From: Chitinophagaceae bacterium
GTDB taxonomy: Bacteria; Bacteroidota; Bacteroidia; Chitinophagales; Chitinophagaceae
Direction: 5' to 3'
DNA length: 64,000 nucleotides
Assembly: GCA_020847395.1 (NCBI GenBank)
Contig: JADLCD010000048.1
Location: forward strand, 1-64,000
Positions 46,257-53,911 of this stretch are shown piece after piece. The notes under the pieces were generated by a model. It was not told the origin of the DNA, made no database searches, and worked only from the letters and a program-made list of their open reading frames with translations. The position numbers and the translations under genes are program-made. Every line of letters starts with the position of its first letter. Position 1 is the stretch's first letter.

Positions 46257-47546
46257 TTACTCAAATCTCAACTTCCCCTGGGGATGAACATAATCTATCG
46301 ATACGGCGATAAAGCTTAATATGAGTATAATAAGTATACATAATGAAGCCAGTTTAATCGCATTGTATATATAACGGTGAGATGCCTCATAGCTTGTATA
46401 AGTATTGTTTTTTTCGTTTTTGTGAAGCATAAAACCAATTACCAGCAAATTCACCCAATACAAATGCTGCGAATTGAATGTTGGGGTTAACCATGTTGCA
46501 CTTATAATATTACTCAGTATTATATACCACAGCAGGTAAAGCAATACAAATGACCTTGATTTTTTTTGAGTGATGATATTTGCTTTTGATGGTTTTACAA
46601 TGTAAAAAATGATTACTACAAACATTGCTGATAAAACCCATAATGCAAGCCGCCATTGTAATGAAAAAGCGCCCGGATCAGCTACTGATAAATTTTTCCC
46701 TTCGTCAAATAATTTTTCTGCACCCGCAGCTTCAATAAGGTTAATAACAGGTAGTATAACAACAAGAAACACCCAGCCGGCAATATTCGATGCCTTATTA
46801 GTATTGATGGTTTTTGGCCAATCCTTCCTGCTGAATACGCCATATGCCAGCCCTAATCCGCTAAAGAAACCAATGGAGTATTCCATTACATTCCACCAGT
46901 TAAATTTAATACCGGATACATGCCCCATGCGTTGCAGAAAATTACCAAGACCAAAACCAAAACCTGCCCCTATGGAACTATAGATTGCTACACGCAGCGC
47001 ATGTGGGTAACCGTTACGATGCATATGCCAGCCTAATGCCAGCGAGGCGCCTGCACATGCCGCCCATAATTCAGAACGTGGAGGAGTCATAAACCATTCT
47101 AACTGGTAAATAAAAAATCCCCAGAACAAAAAACCGCCAACAAACATTTCTACAATTACATTCGCCCAGTTCACTTTTTTACCTGGTATAGATTCCATTG
47201 CAAGCCCGGTAATACCGCCACCCATAAAGCCATACAAACCGCCAATCAGCATAAGCGATAACAAACCATAACTGGTATTAAAAAAGTCAGGCGCATGACC
47301 GTAGCCCACTACCTGCCCATAGCTAATCATTCCTCCTGAACCCCATGCAATGGCGCCGAGTGCCACAATTACCGGCATACGGGCAATCCAATCCTGTTTG
47401 CCTGATAATGCAATTACACAGGCAATGCCAATTGCCGCTGCCCACGTAGCGCCATATTCATGACCAATTTGTCCGCGTACCGCCCATGCAGTACCAAACG
47501 CCAACGCTACAGGCAGCATTCTTTTCAGGAATAATGATGAGAACAT
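46257..47546 (-). CDS. Polytopic membrane protein of the sialidase/DapA-like cluster
   Basis: A 429-residue protein with about eleven to twelve hydrophobic segments, many Gly (GGLYGFMGGGITGLAMES, GAGFGFGLGNF) and few charged residues between them. I do not recognise a characterised family. It might be a transporter or membrane enzyme for the same substrate as its neighbours. An array of 7-bp repeats begins one base upstream of its start codon and fills the space up to 47603. Confidence 0.7.
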   Translation of the reverse strand: MFSSLFLKRMLPVALAFGTAWAVRGQIGHEYGATWAAAIGIACVIALSGKQDWIARMPVIVALGAIAWGSGGMISYGQVVGYGHAPDFFNTSYGLLSLMLIGGLYGFMGGGITGLAMESIPGKKVNWANVIVEMFVGGFLFWGFFIYQLEWFMTPPRSELWAACAGASLALGWHMHRNGYPHALRVAIYSSIGAGFGFGLGNFLQRMGHVSGIKFNWWNVMEYSIGFFSGLGLAYGVFSRKDWPKTINTNKASNIAGWVFLVVILPVINLIEAAGAEKLFDEGKNLSVADPGAFSLQWRLALWVLSAMFVVIIFYIVKPSKANIITQKKSRSFVLLYLLWYIILSNIISATWLTPTFNSQHLYWVNLLVIGFMLHKNEKNNTYTSYEASHRYIYNAIKLASLCILIILILSFIAVSIDYVHPQGKLRFE

Positions 47547-47547
47547 T

Positions 47548-47603
47548 TGGTTTGTGGTTTATGGTTTATGGTTTGTGGTTTGTGGTTTATGGTTTGTTGT
47601 TTG
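47548..47603. repeat. Heptanucleotide array TGGTTTR, eight units
   Basis: Eight consecutive 7-bp units (TGGTTTG or TGGTTTA; the last is TTGTTTG) run from 47548 to 47603. They lie directly upstream of the start codon of the membrane protein gene (minus strand, ATG at 47546), so changes in copy number would alter its leader and promoter spacing but not its protein. Confidence 0.85.
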
Positions 47604-47677
47604 AAGTCGGGGGTTTATAGTTGGAGTAAAATTGCAAGACGCTCTAAACCATAAACCCAAAACAATAAACCTCTCAC

Positions 47678-48769
47678 TTACTTCCTATCCTTCGCTGCTT
47701 TCAATAAATCCTCCTTCGTTCCAATCCAGTAAGCGATTGTTTTTCTTTTCCATGTATATGCAACGGCAATAGTATTACCGTAGCTGATAACTGCAGGATA
47801 GGAGAATTCATCTTTTTTATCGCCTGTTGCAATATCTAAAATCTTCGGCCATGTTTTACCGTTATCAAAAGAAATAATAAGTGAAAGCGGAGAGCGTGAG
47901 CCCCAGTTGGCAGTATCAGGATTATAAGCCATTACAAGTGTACCATCGGGTAAACGGGTAAGGTCGATGCCGCTGTTAGGGTTCGGCAGCCCGGATTTAT
48001 ATGCAGCATTCCATGTTTTAGCGCCATCTTCAGAATCGCTGCGGTATATAGCGCCGTCTGAACTGCGTAACAGCATATGCACTTTTCCCGGGGCAGATTC
48101 CCATAATGTAGGTTGTATTACACCTTTGCCTTTTAAAGTTGTTCTATCCAGTTTTATATAAGGAGAAGCAGTCCATGTTTTACCATTATCGGTGCTTAAA
48201 TCTGCAAAAGCATCCCACTTTCCCTCTTCGTGCGATGCACCGGCAACCCAGGTTCCATTGGCGAGCATAACAGGCTTATTCTTTACCGGGCCTCTGCCCC
48301 CTTTATCACCAGCAACCAGTTCTTTTGGTGCCGTCCATGTTTTGCCATCATCATCAGATGTAATAACCCATGTCTCCCATGATGGAATTTTCTTTCCAAC
48401 TTTAAAAAATAAAAATATTCTTCCCTGCGGCGATTGAAATAATACAGGGTTCCAATGCGCGTCTTCGCGAATTTTTGCCACTTTAACCGGCGTTGACCAG
48501 TTGCCGGGTGTGCCTTTGCTAAGCCATATTGCTACATCATCTGTTCCTTCTTTTACACCACCAAACCATGCCGCCATTAATTGCCCGCTTTGTAAATGAA
48601 CAATAGTTGATGCATGACACTCTTTAAAAAATTTATCCTGCTCAAAAAAGTAGCCTGTTTCAAAAGGAGACCTGGATACTTCTGTTGTTATTTTCTGCTC
48701 CTGTTGCATGATAAAAAAATAACTAAAGACAGGCAATAGTAAAACCGGCAGGCATTTTAATACAGTCAT
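47678..48769 (-). CDS. Sialidase-like exported protein with Asp-box repeats
   Basis: A 363-residue protein with an N-terminal hydrophobic export segment (about residues 3-18). It has Asp-box type turns (S/T-x-D-x-G-x-T-W) in TSDDDGKTW, STDNGKTW, SDSEDGAKTW and SFDNGKTW, giving a six-bladed propeller as in the sialidase/BNR superfamily. The FRIP-type first arginine of GH33 is not visible, so substrate specificity is open. It lies between the membrane protein and the aldolase-type gene, on the same strand. Confidence 0.8.
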   Translation of the reverse strand: MTVLKCLPVLLLPVFSYFFIMQQEQKITTEVSRSPFETGYFFEQDKFFKECHASTIVHLQSGQLMAAWFGGVKEGTDDVAIWLSKGTPGNWSTPVKVAKIREDAHWNPVLFQSPQGRIFLFFKVGKKIPSWETWVITSDDDGKTWTAPKELVAGDKGGRGPVKNKPVMLANGTWVAGASHEEGKWDAFADLSTDNGKTWTASPYIKLDRTTLKGKGVIQPTLWESAPGKVHMLLRSSDGAIYRSDSEDGAKTWNAAYKSGLPNPNSGIDLTRLPDGTLVMAYNPDTANWGSRSPLSLIISFDNGKTWPKILDIATGDKKDEFSYPAVISYGNTIAVAYTWKRKTIAYWIGTKEDLLKAAKDRK

Positions 48770-48854
48770 CTTTAATGATTTTGAACAATTAATATGTATT
48801 GATGATAGTTGTTAATGGTATCACCTTTTACCTTCAACCCTCCACCTTCATCCT

Positions 48855-49793
48855 TTACATCACGCTTTCGTAAACCTTTTCCTTAATGCCCAGCTTTTCA
48901 CACCACATTTTCATTGTTTGCAACAACCTGCCAAGATTTACTCTTTCAGCAGGTGTTGGTTCTAATGCATGCGATCTGCTGATGGTATGTATTGGTAATC
49001 CTCTTGACTGAAGAAAAAATTTCGCACTCATTGGGTAAGCAGTATGTACGGGGATATCTCCTTTTATTAGTTCCTGCTGCAACCATTTTACTTCCTCCTG
49101 CTTTGCAGAATTATCAACATTGTCGCATAACCAGCACATTACTTCAGGATAAAAATTACCTGCAATAGCAGACATACCATCTGCACCGGCCTTCATTGAT
49201 GATACTGCATTGGGAGTGTGCGCATCAAAAAATTGCATCTTGCTTCCTTTGATTGCCTGTAATTTTTCAGCAACCAGTTTTTCGTCACAACAGGTGTCTT
49301 TGTGATATAACATACGACCTGTGTCTGCTAACGTCTTTAACGTTTTTGCACTGACTACGCGCTTATACGGAACCGGGCATTCATATAATCCCACCGGAAT
49401 ATCACCTGTTAATGAAAGCATTTTTTCAAAATTGCTTAACAATATATCATCACCTTCTTCAACTTTAGCATAGTGAGATGTGATGAGCACCACAGCTTCA
49501 ATACCTGTATCGTATATTTTTTTTGTAAACTCTGCTTTATCTTCTATAGTTAAACCAAAAGAACCAGTTGCCACAACAGGTACACGTCCATCCACATGGT
49601 CTACTACAGCTTTGGTAAGTTTTATACGTTCCTCTTCATTTAAACTATACATCTCACTCGAAAGACAATTAGCAAATAAGCCCTTAACGCCAGATGCAAG
49701 GTAAAAATCAATAAGCTTTTCCAGTGCATCGAAATCAATATCTGCCTGCGGTGTAAAAGGCGTTAACATTACAGGGACAAACTTCTTAGACAT
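48855..49793 (-). CDS. DapA/NanA-family aldolase
   Basis: A 312-residue TIM-barrel lyase of the dihydrodipicolinate synthase / N-acetylneuraminate lyase superfamily. The Schiff-base lysine is Lys165 in MLYHKDTCC and the proton-transfer tyrosine is Tyr137 in GLYECPVPYKR; these positions are the same as in E. coli NanA. The usual GSTGE/GTTGE carboxylate-binding motif is replaced by NCLSSEMYS. With the sialidase-like and symporter neighbours it likely cleaves a 2-keto-3-deoxy sugar acid; sialic acid is possible but unproven. Confidence 0.83.
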   Translation of the reverse strand: MSKKFVPVMLTPFTPQADIDFDALEKLIDFYLASGVKGLFANCLSSEMYSLNEEERIKLTKAVVDHVDGRVPVVATGSFGLTIEDKAEFTKKIYDTGIEAVVLITSHYAKVEEGDDILLSNFEKMLSLTGDIPVGLYECPVPYKRVVSAKTLKTLADTGRMLYHKDTCCDEKLVAEKLQAIKGSKMQFFDAHTPNAVSSMKAGADGMSAIAGNFYPEVMCWLCDNVDNSAKQEEVKWLQQELIKGDIPVHTAYPMSAKFFLQSRGLPIHTISRSHALEPTPAERVNLGRLLQTMKMWCEKLGIKEKVYESVM

Positions 49794-49860
49794 ATTATCT
49801 GTTGCTTTTTAAAGTATGATAAGGTACAGTGAATAGAGGATGCGGCAGTCATTTATATAC

Positions 49861-51384
49861 TCACCTTCGTTTCAATTTTGTTAAAAGAAGCCCCACCAGG
49901 AAAATGGTTAATGTACCAATTACAATAATCATATTCACATGCATCGGGCTTTTTAAATGCGCCAGTTCGGGAGGGAAATATTTTGAAAGAGACATCCAGA
50001 GAATTACAAGTATACCAATGATGGTTGCTGTTACTGCCTCTGCATTTTGTGCCTTCCTCACTATTATTCCCAGGAGAAAAAGCCCCAGCATACCACCTGC
50101 AAAAATGCCCGCAAGCTCCCACCATAGGTCAAGTATACTCTTTACGCCGATAATAGCTATGCCAAACACAATGGCTATTACACCCGTGAGTGCGGTAACG
50201 GTATACAGGATGTTCATTTCTTTTTTGGGTGAAGGGTTAGGATTAAAATAACGCTGGTAAATGTCTTTTAGAAATACAGTTGCGCAACTGTTCATACCAC
50301 TGCTTATTGAACTCATTGCTGCTGATAATATAGCCGCTATAATCAAGCCTAATAAACCTGTGGGCACTTTCAGCACCATAAAATAGGGTAAGATTTTATC
50401 TCCGTAATCTGCAGGCGTTAAACTGTTGATGTCAACATGTTTCTCTGCCGCAACCTGTGTTTTGATGGTATTTAATAATTCCGGATGTTGATTAAAGTAG
50501 GCATATAATGCGGTGCCAATTACAAAGAATAATAATGAAACCGGTACATACCAATATACACAAAGCCAGATACTTTTTGCCGCTTCTTTTTCAGTACGTG
50601 CGGTGTGGTAACGCTGCACGTAGTTCTGGTCCATTCCAAAATTATTGAGGTTGATAAAAAACCCATATAAAAAGATAACCCAGAAAGTAGGCGCACTGAA
50701 ATCAGTGATATTAAAACTACCCAGGCTGAATTTATTATCCGCCATACCAATGCGATAAACATCGGATATACCGCCTTTCATTTCATTAAACACTATAAAT
50801 AATACCGCAAAGGCGCCGATAGTTTTAATAATTGCCTGCACAACCTCTGTCCATATTACAGCTTCCATACCACCTAATACGGTATACGCTATGATGCAGA
50901 TGCCGGTAACAATCATGATTGTTTTCATATCAATACCTGTTAACGCCTGCAACGTTAATGCTATGCCGAAAAATATAGAACCCATTCTTGTTAACTGCGT
51001 TAGCATAAAACAAACCATAGCATACGTTCTTGCCCATGGGCCAAAACGATTTTCAAGATGCGTATATGCACTCACCTCGCCGGTTTTTCTGTAAAACGGC
51101 ACAAAATATTTTGCAGAAAAATAAGCAGCTACAGGCATAGACAAACTAAAAACAAAAGAATTCCAGTTGCTGCCGAATGCTTTGCCCGGCACGCCAAGAA
51201 ATGTATTGCTGCTTAAAAATGTAGCGTAAAAAGAAAGTCCTAAAGCCCAGCCCGGAATATTTCCGGAAGCGGTAGTAAATTGATTTGCATTTTTATTTTT
51301 CCTGGAAAAATATACACCCACCAGTATCATACTCAGCAAATAAATTACAATCACAAGCAAGTCAATCAGGGGCAAATGTTGCAT
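49861..51384 (-). CDS. Sodium:solute symporter (SSS family)
   Basis: A 507-residue transporter with about thirteen membrane helices. The N-terminal helix IDLLVIVIYLLSMILVGVYF, the TTASGNIPGWALGLS stretch and the LGGMEAVIWTEVVQ segment are typical of the SSS family. Position next to the aldolase and sialidase-like genes suggests import of a sugar acid with Na+. It is first in the minus-strand cluster and divergent from the AraC regulator, which likely controls it. Confidence 0.88.
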   Translation of the reverse strand: MQHLPLIDLLVIVIYLLSMILVGVYFSRKNKNANQFTTASGNIPGWALGLSFYATFLSSNTFLGVPGKAFGSNWNSFVFSLSMPVAAYFSAKYFVPFYRKTGEVSAYTHLENRFGPWARTYAMVCFMLTQLTRMGSIFFGIALTLQALTGIDMKTIMIVTGICIIAYTVLGGMEAVIWTEVVQAIIKTIGAFAVLFIVFNEMKGGISDVYRIGMADNKFSLGSFNITDFSAPTFWVIFLYGFFINLNNFGMDQNYVQRYHTARTEKEAAKSIWLCVYWYVPVSLLFFVIGTALYAYFNQHPELLNTIKTQVAAEKHVDINSLTPADYGDKILPYFMVLKVPTGLLGLIIAAILSAAMSSISSGMNSCATVFLKDIYQRYFNPNPSPKKEMNILYTVTALTGVIAIVFGIAIIGVKSILDLWWELAGIFAGGMLGLFLLGIIVRKAQNAEAVTATIIGILVILWMSLSKYFPPELAHLKSPMHVNMIIVIGTLTIFLVGLLLTKLKRR

Positions 51385-51485
51385 CAGTTATATTTCAGTT
51401 TTTTTAATCGAAGCCGTTCAAAGATTATTCAAAATCAAAATGAAAGCAATGTTAATTGTTATAAAAAGAATAGCATAAATTATTA

Positions 51486-51513
51486 TTGAAGTTTGCAATT
51501 AATGCTATTTTTG
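51486..51513 (+). promoter_or_regulatory. Promoter of the AraC-family gene
   Basis: TTG (51486-51488) and TATTTTTG (51506-51513) are 17 bases apart. The ATG at 51546 is 32 bases further. The element overlaps the earliest possible start of the frame, supporting 51546 as the true start. Confidence 0.6.
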
Positions 51514-51545
51514 ATTATAATATACCCGGAAATTGTAAACGTACC

Positions 51546-52418
51546 ATGCAGCAGAAGCCACTGTTAGCGCCTATTACAGCCCACCAGCCCTGGGTGCTTC
51601 CCGCAAGAATGCGAAGCAAACTTGACAGTCACCCTATTGGCAAAAATTTATACATTACTGAAATAGGTTTTTATGATGAACAAAACTATTTTGGAAGAAA
51701 TGTAGTGAAAAGCAATATAGATTATGTACTGGTGTATTGCGTTGGAGGCAGGGGCTGGTATAAGATTGGAAATAAAAAACATACCCTTAAAGCCAATCAC
51801 TTTATTGTATTACCAAAAAAAACAGATTTTCAACTTGGTACAGATGATGTGCAACCCTGGAGTTTGTATTTTGTAAAATTCAATGGCGCTATTGGTGAAG
51901 CAATGTATAATTATTTGCTTCGCGATAAAAAAATAGAAAACACCACACCGCCATTAGTAGGCCGTATGGCACAGTTCAGGGATATTATGCATCATCTTGA
52001 GTTGATGGATAATCTTGAAAACCTGATGTACGCTAATTTTCGTTTTTATAGTTTTTTGGGAACATTCACACTCACTGTTTTTAACTATATGAAAAAAGGA
52101 GTGGATAATATTATTGAGCGCTGTATCATTATAATGAAAGAACACCTGCATGAAAACCTTACACTGGATCAACTGGCAAAAAAAGCCTGTGTATCTGCTT
52201 CGTATTTATCTGCATTGTTCAAACAAAAAACACATTACTCGCCCATTCATTTATATACTTCATTAAAAATTCAGAAGGCAAGCCAGTTATTAAGAGTATC
52301 CAAAATGCCGATTAAGCAAATTGCAGAAGAAATGGGGTATACCGACCAATACAGTTTTTCAAGGTCATTTAAACAGATTATGGGTACATCTCCTAAAAAA
52401 TTCAGGGAAAGCAAGTAG
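51546..52418 (+). CDS. AraC-family transcriptional regulator
   Basis: A 290-residue regulator with an N-terminal cupin-type sensing domain (about 35-125: YVLVYCVGGRGWYKIGNKKH, HFIVLPKKTDF) and two C-terminal helix-turn-helix motifs (about 190-288: LTLDQLAKKACVSASYLSAL, IKQIAEEMGYTDQYSFSRSF). It stands divergent from the symporter-aldolase-sialidase cluster, so it is the likely local regulator, responding to the imported sugar. Confidence 0.88.
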   Translation: MQQKPLLAPITAHQPWVLPARMRSKLDSHPIGKNLYITEIGFYDEQNYFGRNVVKSNIDYVLVYCVGGRGWYKIGNKKHTLKANHFIVLPKKTDFQLGTDDVQPWSLYFVKFNGAIGEAMYNYLLRDKKIENTTPPLVGRMAQFRDIMHHLELMDNLENLMYANFRFYSFLGTFTLTVFNYMKKGVDNIIERCIIIMKEHLHENLTLDQLAKKACVSASYLSALFKQKTHYSPIHLYTSLKIQKASQLLRVSKMPIKQIAEEMGYTDQYSFSRSFKQIMGTSPKKFRESK

Positions 52419-52455
52419 GAGGGCAATAGGCAGTAGTGAATAGGAAATGGTGAGA

Positions 52456-52506
52456 AGTGAAACGCTGCAACCTGAACGCTGATGACTGAACGCTGATAGC
52501 TGAAAT
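52456..52506. repeat. Short 14-bp near-tandem repeats before kdsA
   Basis: CTGAACGCTGATGA (52472-52485) and CTGAACGCTGATAG (52486-52499) follow directly, flanked by the partial copies TGAAACGCTGCAAC (52458) and CTGAAAT (52500). No gene lies between 52419 and 52550. Confidence 0.6.
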
Positions 52507-52516
52507 CTCACAGCCC

Positions 52517-52546
52517 TTGCCCATTACCTTTTCCCCATTAACTTTG
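52517..52546 (+). promoter_or_regulatory. Promoter of kdsA (leaderless transcript predicted)
   Basis: TTG (52517-52519) and TAACTTTG (52539-52546) are 19 bases apart, a full consensus match. The kdsA ATG begins at 52551, only four bases after the -7 element, so the transcript should start at or beside the start codon. Confidence 0.7.
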
Positions 52547-52550
52547 CGGC

Positions 52551-53372
52551 ATGGAACAATTTTTAAAAGATTTATTCAAAGGTCAATCATATAATGAAAA
52601 GAGTTTTTTCCTGGTTGCCGGGCCATGCGTTGTAGAAAGTGAAGCATTGATTAATGAGGTAGCCGAACGTGTGTCAGGCATTTGTAAAAATCTCGGTATA
52701 CCTTATATATTCAAAGCCTCTTACAGAAAAGCAAACCGCACCAGTGCTACTTCGTTCACCGGCATAGGCGATGAAAACGCATTAGAGCTGGTAAAGAAAA
52801 CCGGTGAAAAATTTTCACTGCCCACCACATCAGATATTCATGCACATGATGAAGCTGCGCCTGCTGCAAAATATATTGATATACTACAAATTCCCGCTTT
52901 TTTATGCCGGCAAACAGATTTACTTATAGCAGCCGCCGAAACAGGTAAAATTGTGAATGTAAAAAAAGGACAGTTTCTCAGTGGTCCTGCAATGAAATTC
53001 GCTGTTGAAAAAATAAGAAAAGCAGGTAACGATAAAATCATCCTTACCGAGCGGGGCACCACTTTTGGCTACCAGGACCTGGTAGTTGATTATCGAAATA
53101 TTCCCTGGATGAAAGAACATGGTGTGCCTGTGGTAATGGACTGCACACATTCTTTACAACAACCCAATCAAACATCAGGCGTTACCGGCGGTAGTCCTCA
53201 ATTAATAGAAACGATAGCAAAAGCCGCTATTGCTACAGGTGCAGATGGATTGTTTATTGAAACACATCCCAATCCTGCAGTTGCAAAAAGCGATGGCGCC
53301 AATATGCTCAGGCTTGACCTGCTGGAAGATATCCTGAAGAAGTTATTAAAATTAAAAGAAGCCGTTAATTAA
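52551..53372 (+). CDS. kdsA: 3-deoxy-8-phosphooctulonate synthase
   Basis: A 273-residue KDO-8-phosphate synthase joining PEP and arabinose 5-phosphate for lipopolysaccharide core. Signature stretches are FLVAGPCVVES, FKASYRKANRTS, TTSDIH, IPAFLCRQTDLL, LTERGTTFGY, MDCTHSLQQPN and ETHPNPAVAKSDG. The residue order (Asn in KANRTS; Cys in GPCVVE) is like the KdsA family. The start at 52551 follows directly on a promoter. Confidence 0.95.
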   Translation: MEQFLKDLFKGQSYNEKSFFLVAGPCVVESEALINEVAERVSGICKNLGIPYIFKASYRKANRTSATSFTGIGDENALELVKKTGEKFSLPTTSDIHAHDEAAPAAKYIDILQIPAFLCRQTDLLIAAAETGKIVNVKKGQFLSGPAMKFAVEKIRKAGNDKIILTERGTTFGYQDLVVDYRNIPWMKEHGVPVVMDCTHSLQQPNQTSGVTGGSPQLIETIAKAAIATGADGLFIETHPNPAVAKSDGANMLRLDLLEDILKKLLKLKEAVN

Positions 53373-53911
53373 ATTGCCATTGCCTGTAAGGCAAGGAATT
53401 GTAAATTCGGCTAAAGCTGATAAAGAAATTGACCAGCCTGAGACAGCATCAGCGCTATTAAATTAAAGTCTTCTCTAAATGGGCTAATTAATACTTTGAG
53501 GTGCTGATGAAATAAAACAACAAATACGAAACCTGTTTGGCTGTATAACAAGTGCTTATATTAAACTGCTTATCCATGAATAAATTCTGGAAACGATGCC
53601 ACACCGGCATGAGGTGAAAAGCCATGAACTAAAGGCAGTTGGTAAATTAAATGAAATATTTTGAGCTTGTGAGAGATTGCTTCTCCCGCCGCAACATTTA
53701 TCCAATTCAAATCTTGATGCTGGCGGGATCGCAAGGACGGCGGAAGTGTGTTAGTTTTAATGTCAGCAAAAAAGGAAATCCCTGAAGGGATATCCACCCG
53801 GCACCTCAAATTATTCATAGCCTCTAAATGCAAGAGATTTTCCCTGGAAACAGACATAAAAGAGGCTGCCCTTTATGAAGCAGCCTCTTTAAGAAAAATA
53901 TTTTATGGATA
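53373..53911. other. 539-base gap with a hairpin and a possible short conserved frame
   Basis: No gene is confidently seen. A minus-strand frame at 53570-53857 would give 95 residues with no known domain; its upstream part contains ATCCCT-GA-AGGGAT (about 53777-53790), a small palindrome. The nucleotide style (GC-richer, codon-like) differs from other intergenic stretches here, so it may be a dispersed repeat or decayed gene. The right end is a stem-loop (53859-53890). Confidence 0.4.
53859..53890 (-). terminator. Stem-loop terminator after the DUF1080 protein gene
   Basis: AAAGAGGCTGC (53859-53869) pairs perfectly with GCAGCCTCTTT (53880-53890), 10-base loop. It lies 22 bases past the stop of the minus-strand gene ending at 53912, and A/T runs flank both sides. 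Confidence 0.75.

Noticed and set aside
47548..47603. CRISPR-like repeat array
   Set aside because: Units are 7 bp without spacers and no cas gene is present; it is a simple tandem repeat.
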